DNA of 64,000 nt from assembly GCF_047160095.1 (NCBI RefSeq), contig NZ_AP038785.1, positions 1,302,001 through 1,366,000 of the forward strand, written 5' to 3'. The position numbers and the translations under genes were made by a program. Source of the DNA: Rodentibacter abscessus (GTDB lineage Bacteria; Pseudomonadota; Gammaproteobacteria; Enterobacterales; Pasteurellaceae). A model generated the notes under the pieces. That model searched no databases and was not told where the DNA came from. It saw only the letters and a list, made by a program, of their open reading frames with translations. Positions 1 through 8,888 of this stretch are shown one piece after another (within the stretch, counting starts at the first letter, position 1; each line of letters starts with the position of its first letter).

Positions 1-2117
1 ATGTTATTCAGGCTGATATTTTCTGATAAACCGTAAGTGATGTTCGCTCCGTCTTGGCTGATTTCGAGGTTTTTACCCGCTTTATACGTGATGGTATCAC
101 CCGCTTTCACTTGAACATCTTTATGACCGCCGCTGGTGACTTGGTCATTGTTCTTCGCTGTTGTGATGTTAAATGATGAATTATTCACCAAGTTCGCCAC
201 TTCCGTTGCGTTCAAGAAGGAATCACCGTTAGTCACTGAAACCGTACCGTTCGGGTTCACCGTGCCGTTTGTGGTGTTAACATCAAAGGCAACGTTTAAC
301 GTACCATTGTTGATGGTCACATTCGGGGTTGTTCCCGTGCCGTTTACGTAGTTGACGTTGTTTACCGTGCTTTGGTTTGCAGGTTCGCCGTTCGTGCCGT
401 TAGTCACGGTTTGGTTGTTCACGGTGTAATTCACTTCTTTACCGGTTACGGTGATGTCGTAAATACCTGTTGTTGCATTCGCCGCACCCGTTACGTTCAC
501 GCCGTTTTTACCGATAAAGTTTACGGTATTGGCATTACGTACCGCCGCAGAATAGTTGTTACCGTCCGCTCTTACCACCCAGCCGTAGTCTTTCAAATCG
601 CCCACGGTTACGACCGCACTTGGATCCGTCGCATTGGTTAAGTCGATAAATTTATTTTGGTTATCGCCTGTGTTGCTGTCTGATGTGGTTGGAATCGTAA
701 TGTTATTCAACGCCGTGCTGACATTGGTGATCTTATCACCGCCGACATCTAAACCTTTATCCGTTGAGCTGATATTGGTTGTCGGTGCTGTCGGATCAGA
801 CACGTTACCTACTGTCAATGTCGTGGTGTTCACGTGGTTGAATGTGACGTTTTCAGCGGTTGCAAAGGCAATTCTGCCGCCGGTTTGGTTCACCACCAAG
901 TTTTTACCTGCTACAAACTCCAGCGTATCACCGGCTTTCACTTGGGTTGTGCCGTTAGTTGCCGTTACCGCTTCATCCGTGTTGGTCGCGTTTACGGTGT
1001 GGAACACGTTATTAATGGTGTTCGCTACATCGGTTACCGTTGCAATCGTGCCGTTAGTCACGTTCGATTCCGCTTTACCTGTCGTGGTATTCGCATTCAC
1101 ATCACCGGTTTTCACCGCCACCGTGCCGTTGGTCACGTTGGTTGTGCTGTTATCGCCTTTGATGATATTCGAAGTGTTCGCCACTAATTTACCGTCTACC
1201 ACGCTGATAGTTGCGTTATCAACATTCACGTTGTAGGTAACGTTGCTGACCGTGCCGTTCGCATCTGTCTCAATCACCGCTGTGGTTGCCGTGCCGTTAT
1301 TAAAGTTCACCGTGTCATACGGTTTCACGAAGTCTTTCGCCGCACCGTTTTCTTGTAAGTTCCAACCTGAATTGAGGATGTCGCCTACGGTCGCTGCGTT
1401 AGTGACGTTTAAATTTGTCGGTAAACTTTGTTCTTTGGTTACATCTTTACCTTCGGTGTTGTACACATCTTTATTGTACGTATCCGGTAAGTTGCTATTT
1501 AAACCGCTAATCGTACCGTTGGTGATGGTGGTGTTACCTACGGTGATGTTATTTGCCGTGATGTTATTCAGGCTGATATTTTCTGATAAACCGTAAGTGA
1601 TGTTCGCTCCGTCTTGGTTGATTTCGAGGTTTTTACCCGCTTTATACGTGATGGTATCACCCGCTTTCACTTGAACATCTTTATGACCTTCGGATTTGAC
1701 TTGGTCATTGTTCTTCGCTGTTGTGATGTTAAATGATGAATTATTCACCAAGTTCGCCACTTCCGTTGCGTTCAAGAAGGAATCACCGTTAGTCACTGAA
1801 ACCGTACCGTTCGGGTTCACCGTGCCGTTTGTGGTGTTAACATCAAAGGCAACGTTTAACGTACCATTGTTGATGGTCACATTCGGGGTTGTTCCCGTGC
1901 CGTTTACGTAGTTGACGTTGTTTACCGTGCTTTGGTTTGCAGGTTCGCCGTTCGTGCCGTTAGTCACGGTTTGGTTGTTCACGGTGTAATTCACTTCTTT
2001 ACCGGTTACGGTGATGTCGTAAATACCTGTTGTCGTATTCGCCGCACCTGTTACGTTCACGCCGTTTTTACCGATAAAGTTTACGGTATTGGCATTACGT
2101 ACCGCCGCAGAATAGTT
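1..2117 (-). repeat. 1560-bp tandem repeat of the adhesin passenger (about 1.4 copies visible)
   Basis: Bases 1-557 recur almost unchanged at 1561-2117, a period of 1560 bp or 520 codons, so the reading frame is kept. Differences are few: single changes near 55/1615, 471/2031 and 2048, and a short block near 127-137 against 1687-1697. The repeat stops abruptly at 2117-2118, where unique head sequence begins. The near identity implies recent duplication or gene conversion, and makes assembly of this locus unreliable. Confidence 0.9.
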
Positions 2118-2469
2118 GGGTTGCTTTCGCATCGTGTCCCAGAGCAACAGAACTTTTACCTGTTGCTTGGGTATTTGTCCCCACAGCAATCGAGTTAGAA
2201 CCATCTGCTTTCGCCGGATAACCACCATCAGCACCCGCAGCAAGGTTAGCCCCTTCAGTCGCCCATCGACCACTGCCTGATGTTGCTGCAGCAAATGCCT
2301 CACCACCGATAACGGTTCCTCCCGCTGTTGCGATTGAAATTGCAATCGTTGAAAGCACAGGGAGTTTTGAAGTTTTTGATCTTGTCTTACCCTTTGCTCT
2401 ATTTAACTCAGAAACCGCCACCCAAGTTTGCGTAGCGTGATTCCAAATGACCTTGAATATTTTATTCAT
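1..2469 (-). pseudogene. Trimeric autotransporter adhesin (YadA/Hia type), 5' part, apparently frameshifted
   Basis: The gene starts at 2469 and runs left off the window. Residues 1-28 form an extended signal peptide region (ESPR) typical of trimeric autotransporters, followed by a signal peptide ending near AFA. Then come YadA-head repeats (SIAVGTNTQATG, SSVALGHDAKATQ). At about 2118 the reading frame that carries the head ends six codons later at a stop. A second frame, offset by one base, is open without a stop from 2117 to base 1 and encodes Asn/Thr-rich passenger with Hia-like Trp-ring segments (VGDILNSGWNLQENG, VGDLKDYGWVVRADG). Head and passenger therefore belong to one gene broken by a net one-base shift at their join. 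Such proteins trimerise, cross the outer membrane by their own C-terminal barrel (not in the window) and bind host surfaces. The break may be a real inactivating deletion or an assembly error in the repeats. Confidence 0.8.
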
Positions 2470-2921
2470 TAGTTTTTTTTCCTTAGTTTGTTTGCTACTT
2501 ATAAAAGCACACAGCCATTTATCCGAACTTTATGTTGATACATATTTCAGATAAGGCTTTTTTATTGTATTAAAATCGACAAGCTTTGAACATCGTCTCT
2601 TCCCGACTTTTTTGTCAAGGTATGTAAATTTGTCAGTAGTATGTCATTTTTGAGAACGTGTTTACGGCTGTTGCACAAAGTGTTATTGGGGCTGGTATCT
2701 ACGTGTGGTTAAAATGTTTTTATGTAAGATTTTGAAGTGGTGTGCAACAAGTTGCACACCCTACTTTTCTTCTTATGAAATTGGGCGTATGCAATACGCC
2801 CCTACAGTCCATTTTATATTTTTTAACCTTGATTAAACCATTCTGCGGATTATGTATATTCTTTGGGGAATTTTTCCGTTCGTGCTATGCTAGGCAAAAT
2901 TTTTCAAATGATGTCTTTTTT
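2470..2921. other. Divergent intergenic region between the adhesin gene and rhlB
   Basis: This 452-bp stretch holds the promoters of both genes. Next to the adhesin start the minus strand reads AAGGA, a run of eight A (2473-2480 as T on the plus strand), then CTAATG, so a homopolymer separates ribosome binding site and start codon. Around 2670-2815 is degenerate palindromic sequence (GTGTGCAAC/GTTGCACAC near 2741-2759, GGGCGTATG/CATACGCCC-like arms near 2782-2803) that resembles the small intergenic repeats elsewhere in the window. An in-frame extension of rhlB back to 2742 crosses this repeat and is not believed. Confidence 0.5.
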
Positions 2922-4172
2922 ATGCAACAAAATTATTTAAGTCAGCAACGTTTTGCTGATTTTCCTTTACATCCTACCGTTCTAAAAGCCTTGCGAAGCA
3001 AGGGATTTGAATATTGTACGCCTATTCAAGCGCTTTCTTTACCCATCACGTTACAAGGTAAAGATATTGCCGGCCAAGCCCAAACCGGCACGGGTAAAAC
3101 TATGGCGTTTTTGACGGCGACTTTTCATCATTTACTCACTCATAAACCCGAAAATGTCAATCACAAACAACCACGAGCTTTAATTCTCGCCCCAACCCGT
3201 GAACTTGCGGTGCAAATTAGCAATGATTCGGAACTGATGGCAAAAACAAGCGGATTAAAAACCGCACTTGCTTACGGTGGGGACGGTTATGACAAACAAT
3301 TACAAGCGATTGAACGTGGTGTCGATATTTTAATCGGTACGACCGGACGGGTGATTGATTATGTAAAACAAGGGGTGATTCGTTTAGAGCAAATTCAAGT
3401 GGTAGTGTTAGACGAGGCGGATCGTATGTTCGATCTCGGCTTCATTCGTGATATTCGTTATTTATTACGCAAATGCCCAGCACCACAAGCACGCTTAACC
3501 ATGCTTTTTTCCGCCACTTTGTCTTACAAAGTGCGTGAACTCGCCTTTGAAGATATGAATAATCCCGAATATATTGAAATTGAACCGGAACAAAAAACCG
3601 GGCATCGAATTAAGGAAGAATTATTTTATCCTTCCAACCAAGACAAAATGGCGCTTTTACTCACCTTAATAGAAGAGGAATGGCCGGAACGCTGCATTGT
3701 GTTTGCCAATACAAAACATCGTTGCGAAGAAATTTGGGGTTATTTAGCCGCAGACGGGCATCGTGTCGGTTTACTCACAGGCGATGTCGCACAAAAAAAA
3801 CGCCTCTCTTTGTTAAAACAATTTACTGACGGCAATTTAGATATTTTAGTGGCAACGGACGTTGCAGCCCGTGGTTTGCATATTTCGGATGTGACTCACG
3901 TGTTTAACTATGATTTGCCGGATGATCGTGAAGATTACGTTCACCGTATCGGGCGTACGGGACGAGCCGGTGAAAGCGGCGTCTCAATCAGTTTTGCTTG
4001 CGAAGAATATGCGATGAATTTGCCGGCTATTGAAGAATATATTGATCATTCCATTCCTGTTAGCCAATATGATCCGACATCTTTATTAGATTTGCCAAAA
4101 CCGCTACGCTTAAAATCACGCTCCAATAATTCCCGACCAATGATGAGAAATCGTTCTTCTTATCGAAGATAA
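2922..4172 (+). CDS. rhlB: ATP-dependent RNA helicase RhlB (DEAD-box)
   Basis: A 416-residue DEAD-box helicase. Seen: Q motif region (FEYCTPIQ, residues 29-36), Walker A AQTGTGKT (53-60), PTREL (91-95), DEAD (164-167), SAT (197-199), and the C-terminal HRIGRTGRAG. The sequence matches Haemophilus RhlB nearly throughout from memory. In gammaproteobacteria RhlB unwinds structured RNA and works with the RNase E degradosome. I place the start at 2922 (MQQNYLSQQRF) because it matches the family; the open frame reaches back to 2742 but that part is repeat-derived. The basic tail (SRSNNSRPMMRNRSSYRR) is probably an RNA contact. The gene faces raiA and they share a terminator. Confidence 0.95.
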   Translation: MQQNYLSQQRFADFPLHPTVLKALRSKGFEYCTPIQALSLPITLQGKDIAGQAQTGTGKTMAFLTATFHHLLTHKPENVNHKQPRALILAPTRELAVQISNDSELMAKTSGLKTALAYGGDGYDKQLQAIERGVDILIGTTGRVIDYVKQGVIRLEQIQVVVLDEADRMFDLGFIRDIRYLLRKCPAPQARLTMLFSATLSYKVRELAFEDMNNPEYIEIEPEQKTGHRIKEELFYPSNQDKMALLLTLIEEEWPERCIVFANTKHRCEEIWGYLAADGHRVGLLTGDVAQKKRLSLLKQFTDGNLDILVATDVAARGLHISDVTHVFNYDLPDDREDYVHRIGRTGRAGESGVSISFACEEYAMNLPAIEEYIDHSIPVSQYDPTSLLDLPKPLRLKSRSNNSRPMMRNRSSYRR

Positions 4173-4177
4173 AAATA

Positions 4178-4213
4178 AAAACGGTTGATTACTCAATAAT
4201 GATCAACCGTTTC
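4178..4213. terminator. Bidirectional terminator between rhlB and raiA
   Basis: Arms AAACGGTTGAT and ATCAACCGTTT form an 11-bp stem with a short AT-rich loop. It is flanked by an A-rich left side and T-rich right side, so it can stop transcription from both convergent genes. Confidence 0.8.
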
Positions 4214-4242
4214 TCTATTATGTTTTCCTAATCTTTCAATGA

Positions 4243-4563
4243 TTATTCAAAAGAATCTTTCAAACGTTCGTCAGCACGGCGGGCTTCGCCTTTATGTTGT
4301 AATTTATTAAGCTGACGCTCCAATTTTTCTTCCACTTCATTAATAGCTTTGTACATATCATCGCTTGTGGCACTGGCAAGCAGGTTGCCAAGCGGTGTGC
4401 CTATAGATGCCTCGACAGTAAAACCATTCGGTACTTTATTAAGTACAAAATGCGGACTAATCAACTGTGTATGCCATTTTTCTAATTTTGCTAAACGGCT
4501 TTCCACATGCTCACGAATTGCAGGCGTGATTTCCATTTGTTTACTGGTAATATTTAATGTCAT
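4243..4563 (-). CDS. raiA: Ribosome-associated inhibitor RaiA / hibernation factor
   Basis: A 106-residue protein starting MTLNITSKQMEITPAI and containing the family's basic stretch KLERQLNKLQHKGEARRA at about residues 80-97, nearly as in E. coli RaiA (YfiA, 113 residues). RaiA binds the 30S subunit decoding region during cold shock or stationary phase and blocks initiation. The acidic tail of E. coli RaiA is shortened here (ends RLKDSFE). It is transcribed alone, towards rhlB. Stress induction is known for the family, not visible here. Confidence 0.93.
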   Translation of the reverse strand: MTLNITSKQMEITPAIREHVESRLAKLEKWHTQLISPHFVLNKVPNGFTVEASIGTPLGNLLASATSDDMYKAINEVEEKLERQLNKLQHKGEARRADERLKDSFE

Positions 4564-4746
4564 AGCATTTACCTCTTCGTGTTGTTGGAACCTTTCGGCT
4601 CGGTTTGATTTAATATCAAAATAGTCTTACCTAGGGGCTTTTTCAAGTCATTTTTTAGTAAATTTTTAAAAATATGATCTAGCTCTAATTTCTGAACATT
4701 GGCGATTTTCTTTTTAAGAAAAGTTGTTATGATGACAAATTGAAAC

Positions 4747-4772
4747 AAAAAAGGGGGCGTACAGCCTCCTTT
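4747..4772 (-). terminator. Terminator of the sodium:amino-acid symporter gene
   Basis: On the minus strand AAAGGAGGC, loop TGTAC, then GCCCCCTTT and a T run form a 9-bp stem with one wobble pair, 22 bp after the symporter stop codon. Confidence 0.7.
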
Positions 4773-4793
4773 CCTTTGTGGTCGTATTCAAAA

Positions 4794-6161
4794 TTAAACC
4801 AATTCATCTTGATCGCGATGATTGATTTTTAAACGGGAGAAATAGTCTTTTGTTTCTTCAATAACGACTTTACGCAATCCGATTAAAGCAATCAAGTTCG
4901 GGAATGCCATTAAACCGTTCACAATATCCGCAAGAATCCAGATTAAATCCAGTTTTAAGAATGCTCCAATTCCCACTAATACAATAAAAACCAAACGATA
5001 TAGGCGAATACCACGTGTGCCGACTAAATAAACAAAGCAACGTTCACCGTAGTAGCACCAACCTAAAATGGTGGTAAATGCAAAAAATAATAAGCCGATC
5101 GTTACGATAGTCGCCCCTATCGGAGAACCTAAACCTTGCGAAAATGCAGCATTCGTTACCGTTGCACCGGCAAGTGACGGATTACTCCACGCACCGGTAA
5201 GCACTAATACGATCCCTGTCATCGTGCATACAATAATCGTGTCTAAAAAAGTCCCCGTCATAGAAATTAATCCCTGGCGAACAGGCTCACGCGTTTGTGC
5301 GGCGGCGGCGGCAATCGGTGCGCTTCCCAACCCTGATTCATTAGAGAAAATACCCCGAGCCACACCCGATTGAATTGCTTTCATCACGGTAAAACCTAAT
5401 GCGCCGCCTAAAGCCGATTGCGGATTAAATGCGCTATGGATAATCAGCCAAACCGCATTCGGTACTTTTTCCCAATTGAGTAAAATAATAATGATAGAAA
5501 CCAGAACATAAGAAATCGCCATAAAAGGAACAATAATAGAGGAAGCTGTCGCAATGCGTTTTACCCCGCCCAAAATAATCATTGCTACCAATAGGGTTAC
5601 GATAATAGCCGTAATAATCACCGGAATATGAAAGGTATCTTCCATTGCGTGCGTAATCGCATTCACCTGTGGAAAGGTACCGATACCGAAAAATGCCACC
5701 AACACACCAAATACGGCAAACATTTTTGCCAACCATTTAATGCCTAAACCCTGTTCAATATAATACATCGGCCCACCGGACATAAACCCACGGCGATCTC
5801 TCACACGATATTTCACCGCAAGTAAGCATTCGGCGTATTTGGTTGCCATACCAAGCAAAGCAACCAACCACATCCAAAAAATCGCCCCCGGTCCGCCGGC
5901 TTGAACAGCCGTTGCTACACCAACGATATTGCCCGTTCCAATCGTTGCCGCCAATGCTGTGCAAAGTGCGGCAAAGGAAGAAACATCTCCTTTCCCACCA
6001 CGATCTTTCCTAAATAAATAACCGAGTGCACGTGGCAGGTAACGAATTTGAATAAAACCTAAACGCAAAGTGAGATAAAGCCCCGTACCGGATAACAAAA
6101 TGAGTAACGGTGGGCCCCAAATAAAGTTATCAATAGCTGATAGAATTGTCTCTAATGACAT
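4794..6161 (-). CDS. Sodium:alanine/glycine symporter, AGCS family
   Basis: A 455-residue inner-membrane transporter with about ten hydrophobic helices. Family signatures seen are TIGTGNIVGVATAV near residues 80-95, SGGPMYYIEQGLG, and SGVARGIFSNESGLGSAPIAA. AGCS proteins import alanine or glycine with Na+. I start it at 6161 (MSLETILSAIDNF), preceded by GAGGA. The frame stays open for another 54 codons upstream, but that part overlaps the glycine riboswitch and lacks membrane character. The riboswitch strongly suggests that glycine is a substrate or signal. The Na+ gradient needed could come from the Nqr pump encoded nearby. Confidence 0.93.
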   Translation of the reverse strand: MSLETILSAIDNFIWGPPLLILLSGTGLYLTLRLGFIQIRYLPRALGYLFRKDRGGKGDVSSFAALCTALAATIGTGNIVGVATAVQAGGPGAIFWMWLVALLGMATKYAECLLAVKYRVRDRRGFMSGGPMYYIEQGLGIKWLAKMFAVFGVLVAFFGIGTFPQVNAITHAMEDTFHIPVIITAIIVTLLVAMIILGGVKRIATASSIIVPFMAISYVLVSIIIILLNWEKVPNAVWLIIHSAFNPQSALGGALGFTVMKAIQSGVARGIFSNESGLGSAPIAAAAAQTREPVRQGLISMTGTFLDTIIVCTMTGIVLVLTGAWSNPSLAGATVTNAAFSQGLGSPIGATIVTIGLLFFAFTTILGWCYYGERCFVYLVGTRGIRLYRLVFIVLVGIGAFLKLDLIWILADIVNGLMAFPNLIALIGLRKVVIEETKDYFSRLKINHRDQDELV

Positions 6162-6173
6162 TGTGATTCCTCG

Positions 6174-6209
6174 TCGTCTAAAAACCAATAAAACGCAACA
6201 AGGAGACGA
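6174..6209 (-). promoter_or_regulatory. Possible expression-platform hairpin before the symporter start
   Basis: Between the riboswitch and the start codon the minus strand has TCGTCT (6209-6204) complementary to AGACGA (6179-6174), which lies directly before the GAGG ribosome binding site. Pairing would place the binding site at the foot of a hairpin, consistent with translational control. Only 6 bp support it. Confidence 0.35.
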
Positions 6210-6244
6210 AAAGAATCCGCGAGAAAAGAAAAATACAGATTGTC

Positions 6245-6456
6245 TTTTAGCCCCTGTCCTTTTGCCTGAGCGTTTGAAAAACGGCGTTAAAAACGACCGC
6301 TCTTTTGCGCCTTCGGCGTCCATTTACCCCCACTAGCGGGGCAACGGCTCTCTCCAAGGGTTCGTCCAGTAACAGTCCCTGCGCTTGCGCGCGCCTGAAA
6401 GATTTTACATCGTCGGCGTAGGGTCAATTCCCTACTCTCCAGCTACCTTCATCCGA
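6245..6456 (-). promoter_or_regulatory. Tandem glycine riboswitch
   Basis: Read on the minus strand, aptamer 1 begins with GCTGGAGAGT (about 6443-6433), has CGCCGACGATGTAAAATC (about 6418-6400) and TTTCAGGCGCG. A short linker (ACTGGACGAACCCT) leads to aptamer 2 with TTGGAGAGAG (about 6357-6348), CGCCGAAGGCGCAAA and CTCAGGCAAAAGGACAGGGG (6270-6251). Two aptamers in a row with GGAGAG, CCGA and CAGGCAAAAGGACAG are the hallmark of the glycine riboswitch (gcvT motif). It lies 84 bp upstream of the AGCS symporter start. The direction of the response cannot be read from sequence alone. Confidence 0.93.
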
Positions 6457-6575
6457 ACTCATTTTTCACTGATACATCAGGAAAAACGGCACAGATTCTA
6501 GCAAAAGCAAAAGGGTTTATCAATATTATCAAGGGGATAGAAGAATAAAGTGCGGTCAAAAACACCGGATTTTTT

Positions 6576-6650
6576 CGGAATGATGTAGCACCGGCACAAA
6601 ATATCTTAGGGTGCCGTTAGGCAAAGCCGTAACGCAACCCTACTCCTAAA
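6576..6650. repeat. Truncated copy of the small palindromic intergenic repeat
   Basis: Starts with a terminal-repeat-like sequence (CGGAATGATGTAGCACC, then GGCACAAAA) and contains the core GGGTGCCGTTAGGCAAAGCC followed by GTAACGCAACCCTAC. Its right terminal repeat is missing. Related copies lie at 22901, 35525, 44620 and 51176. A DNA uptake sequence sits just outside at about 6550. Confidence 0.6.
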
Positions 6651-6669
6651 AAATTCTTTTTAAAATGAA

Positions 6670-7224
6670 TTAACAGTATGCTTTAAAATTTTTTCCCTTA
6701 CTTTCGGTCAAACCATAATAATGGCGGAAATTATAAATGAGAGGTTTCCATTTGTTTGGATCAATACGAGTTTCGTCAAATAAGATGTCTTCATTTGCAT
6801 GTACTGTTTTAATCTTAAATTCAATTAATGCAAACCCACTATCGGATAAATCGCTAATTTTGGCAACACTCACTTCAGCTTGGAGAGGTGATTCTAATAT
6901 ACGTAGCGGTTTAACTAAAGTTGAGGTCTGTGGAGTAAGACCTGCGATTTCAAATTTATTTTGTATGTGATGACCTGAAAGTTTTTCAATTTTATCAAGA
7001 GTAGGAGCAAGTGTTTCGGGAAGGAAATTAATAACAGCTTCAGGGGTTTCTAATAAATTAGCGAAACCTTTGCTCTGTTTATAAATTCCAATAACAATGT
7101 TATCTAATAAACTAAAACTAGATGAAAGTGGTGAAATATTCGTATTCCCCTCCTTATCAATGGTAGAGAGTAGAAAAATAGACGTTCCATAATAAAACGC
7201 ACCGTGTGGAATAGTTTTATGCAT
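6670..7224 (-). CDS. Flavin reductase-like (FMN-binding split-barrel) protein
   Basis: A 184-residue protein. It opens with a segment typical of flavin reductase-like split-barrel proteins (GAFYYGTSIFLLSTIDKEG, then NISPLSSSFSLLDN), where the Ser/Thr-rich turn contacts FMN phosphate. The middle (PLRILESPLQAEVSVAKISDL) matches the family's dimer-forming strands, and HANEDIL resembles the substrate-side loop. Members reduce free flavins or bind FMN as partners of oxygenases; no oxygenase is next to it, so the reaction is unknown. It appears to be a single-gene unit downstream of mnmA on the same strand, with its own AT-rich upstream region. Confidence 0.7.
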   Translation of the reverse strand: MHKTIPHGAFYYGTSIFLLSTIDKEGNTNISPLSSSFSLLDNIVIGIYKQSKGFANLLETPEAVINFLPETLAPTLDKIEKLSGHHIQNKFEIAGLTPQTSTLVKPLRILESPLQAEVSVAKISDLSDSGFALIEFKIKTVHANEDILFDETRIDPNKWKPLIYNFRHYYGLTESKGKNFKAYC

Positions 7225-7327
7225 ATTTAACTCCTTATTTTCTTATAATATATAAAAAAAGAGTACATTTTATATTCCCTTTTGGGGTTATAATTAAAAC
7301 GCACTCAGCTTTGCTGAAAAAGGTAAA

Positions 7328-8482
7328 TTAATTAGTTCGTTCTTCAATAATTCCACCGCCTAAACAGACTTCATCAAGATAAAATACTGCGGATTGTCCC
7401 GGTGTTACGGCTGCTTGCGGTTCATCAAAAATAACCTGAATAGTTTCATCATCAATAGGTTCAATGACACAAGGAATATCTGTTTGACGATAACGGGTTT
7501 TAACTGTGCAACGTAATGGTTGGCAAATCGGTTGACGATCAACCCAATGGAGTTGTTTTGCAATTAAACCATTGGAAAATAAACGAGGATGATCCGCTCC
7601 TTGTGCAACAATCAACTCGTTATTTTCTACATCTTTATCCACTACATACCAAGCTTCATCGCCGGCATTTTTTAAACCGCCAATGCCTAAACCCTTGCGT
7701 TGCCCTAGTGTGTGGTACATTAAGCCATCATGACGACCGATCACTTCACCCTCTACGGTACGAATGTTGCCCGGTTGTGCCGGTAAATAACGAGCGAGGA
7801 AATCTTTAAATTTACGTTCACCGATAAAGCAAATGCCGGTTGAATCCTTTTTCTTCGCGGTGATTAAGCCTAAATCTTCCGCAATTGCACGCACTATCGG
7901 TTTTTCTATTTCTCCTACCGGGAATAGGCTTTGTCCCACTTGTTTATGACTCAAGGTGTATAAGAAGTAACTTTGATCTTTATTGGCGTCCAAGCCACGT
8001 AATAGCTTTGCGTTACTATCATCATCTGTACGGCGTACATAATGACCTGTCGCAATATAGTTCGCGCCAAGATCTTCTGCTGCATATTCTAAAAAGGCTT
8101 TGAATTTGATTTCTTTGTTGCAAAGAATATCGGGATTGGGGGTACGACCGGCTTTATATTCCGTTAAGAAATGTTCGAACACATTATCCCAATATTCTGC
8201 GGCAAAATTAATTTTATGTAATTTGATGCCTAGTTTATCGCATACGGCTTGTGCATCTGCTAAATCAGCGGCTGCGGTACAATAATCCGTGTCATCATCT
8301 TCCTCCCAATTTTTCATAAATAGGCCTTCCACTTGGTAACCTTGTTGTTGAAGAATAAAAGCGGAAACTGATGAATCTACGCCGCCGGACATTCCGCAAA
8401 TCACTTTTTTGGTTGCGTTTTCGGCAAGCTGTGACGGACTGAGTTTAGGAAAGTTTTGGTTATAAGTATTTGAAATTAACAT
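7328..8482 (-). CDS. mnmA: tRNA-specific 2-thiouridylase MnmA
   Basis: A 384-residue enzyme that thiolates U34 of Lys, Glu and Gln tRNAs using sulfur relayed from IscS/Tus proteins. The PP-loop SGGVDS is at residues 32-37, and the catalytic cysteines are Cys121 (TPNPDILCNKEIKF) and Cys218 (DSTGICFIGERKF). The C-terminal barrel ends AVFYLDEVCLGGGIIEE. I choose the start at 8482 (MLISNTYNQNF), which matches Haemophilus MnmA and has GGGAG upstream; an ATG eleven codons earlier is less likely. In related genomes mnmA follows the nqr cluster directly, whereas here a toxin-antitoxin pair lies between. Confidence 0.96.
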   Translation of the reverse strand: MLISNTYNQNFPKLSPSQLAENATKKVICGMSGGVDSSVSAFILQQQGYQVEGLFMKNWEEDDDTDYCTAAADLADAQAVCDKLGIKLHKINFAAEYWDNVFEHFLTEYKAGRTPNPDILCNKEIKFKAFLEYAAEDLGANYIATGHYVRRTDDDSNAKLLRGLDANKDQSYFLYTLSHKQVGQSLFPVGEIEKPIVRAIAEDLGLITAKKKDSTGICFIGERKFKDFLARYLPAQPGNIRTVEGEVIGRHDGLMYHTLGQRKGLGIGGLKNAGDEAWYVVDKDVENNELIVAQGADHPRLFSNGLIAKQLHWVDRQPICQPLRCTVKTRYRQTDIPCVIEPIDDETIQVIFDEPQAAVTPGQSAVFYLDEVCLGGGIIEERTN

Positions 8483-8534
8483 AGTTCTCCCGTAACTTCG
8501 GTTAAGGCGAAGCACATTGGTGGTTGTAAAATAC

Positions 8535-8888
8535 CTACGGATTGTAGGCGGTAAATGAATTTATTTCATTGTGTTGGCTATTTTCACGTTGGTAAAAAAC
8601 TTTTCCTGTTTTATCAATACTTTCAATAAGTTGTTGATTTGATAGATTTTGATATATGGATAAATCAAATAAGTAAGGTGTATAAGAATCCTCAAGATCG
8701 TTCCAAATATTGCTAAGAATCTCTTGAGTGATGAGCTTGCCTTTTAAGGTTAAATCAATATCCGAACCTTCTCTAAACGAACCTTTTACACGAGAGCCAT
8801 AAATAATAGCCTGCTCCACTTCAGGATAACGAGCAAGTATGTTTCTAATAATCTGTTGCTGTTTATCGCTTAAACCGAACTGTTGCAT
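8535..8888 (-). CDS. mntA: MntA-type nucleotidyltransferase antitoxin
   Basis: A 117-residue minimal nucleotidyltransferase. The motif GSRVKGSFREGSDID (residues 31-45) fits the GSX10DXD pattern of MntA antitoxins exactly, with metal-binding Asp43 and Asp45. In characterised HepT/MntA (type VII) systems the antitoxin transfers AMP to a tyrosine of the toxin. It overlaps the upstream hepT by 19 bp, so the two are translated together. It is close in kind to the HI0073/HI0074 pair of H. influenzae as I recall. Lone minimal nucleotidyltransferases exist, but the adjacent HEPN partner makes the assignment firm. Confidence 0.88.
   Translation of the reverse strand: MQQFGLSDKQQQIIRNILARYPEVEQAIIYGSRVKGSFREGSDIDLTLKGKLITQEILSNIWNDLEDSYTPYLFDLSIYQNLSNQQLIESIDKTGKVFYQRENSQHNEINSFTAYNP

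Noticed and set aside
136..2198. Several plus-strand open frames of 70-200 codons opposite the adhesin
   Set aside because: They mirror the Asn/Thr-rich passenger on the minus strand, which is open throughout; identical copies simply follow the 1560-bp repeat.
2742..2921. 60-codon N-terminal extension of RhlB
   Set aside because: The DNA is palindromic intergenic repeat and the family N-terminus starts at 2922.
6162..6323. 54-codon N-terminal extension of the AGCS symporter
   Set aside because: It overlaps the second glycine aptamer and the expression platform, is basic and not membrane-like, and the conserved family N-terminus begins at 6161.
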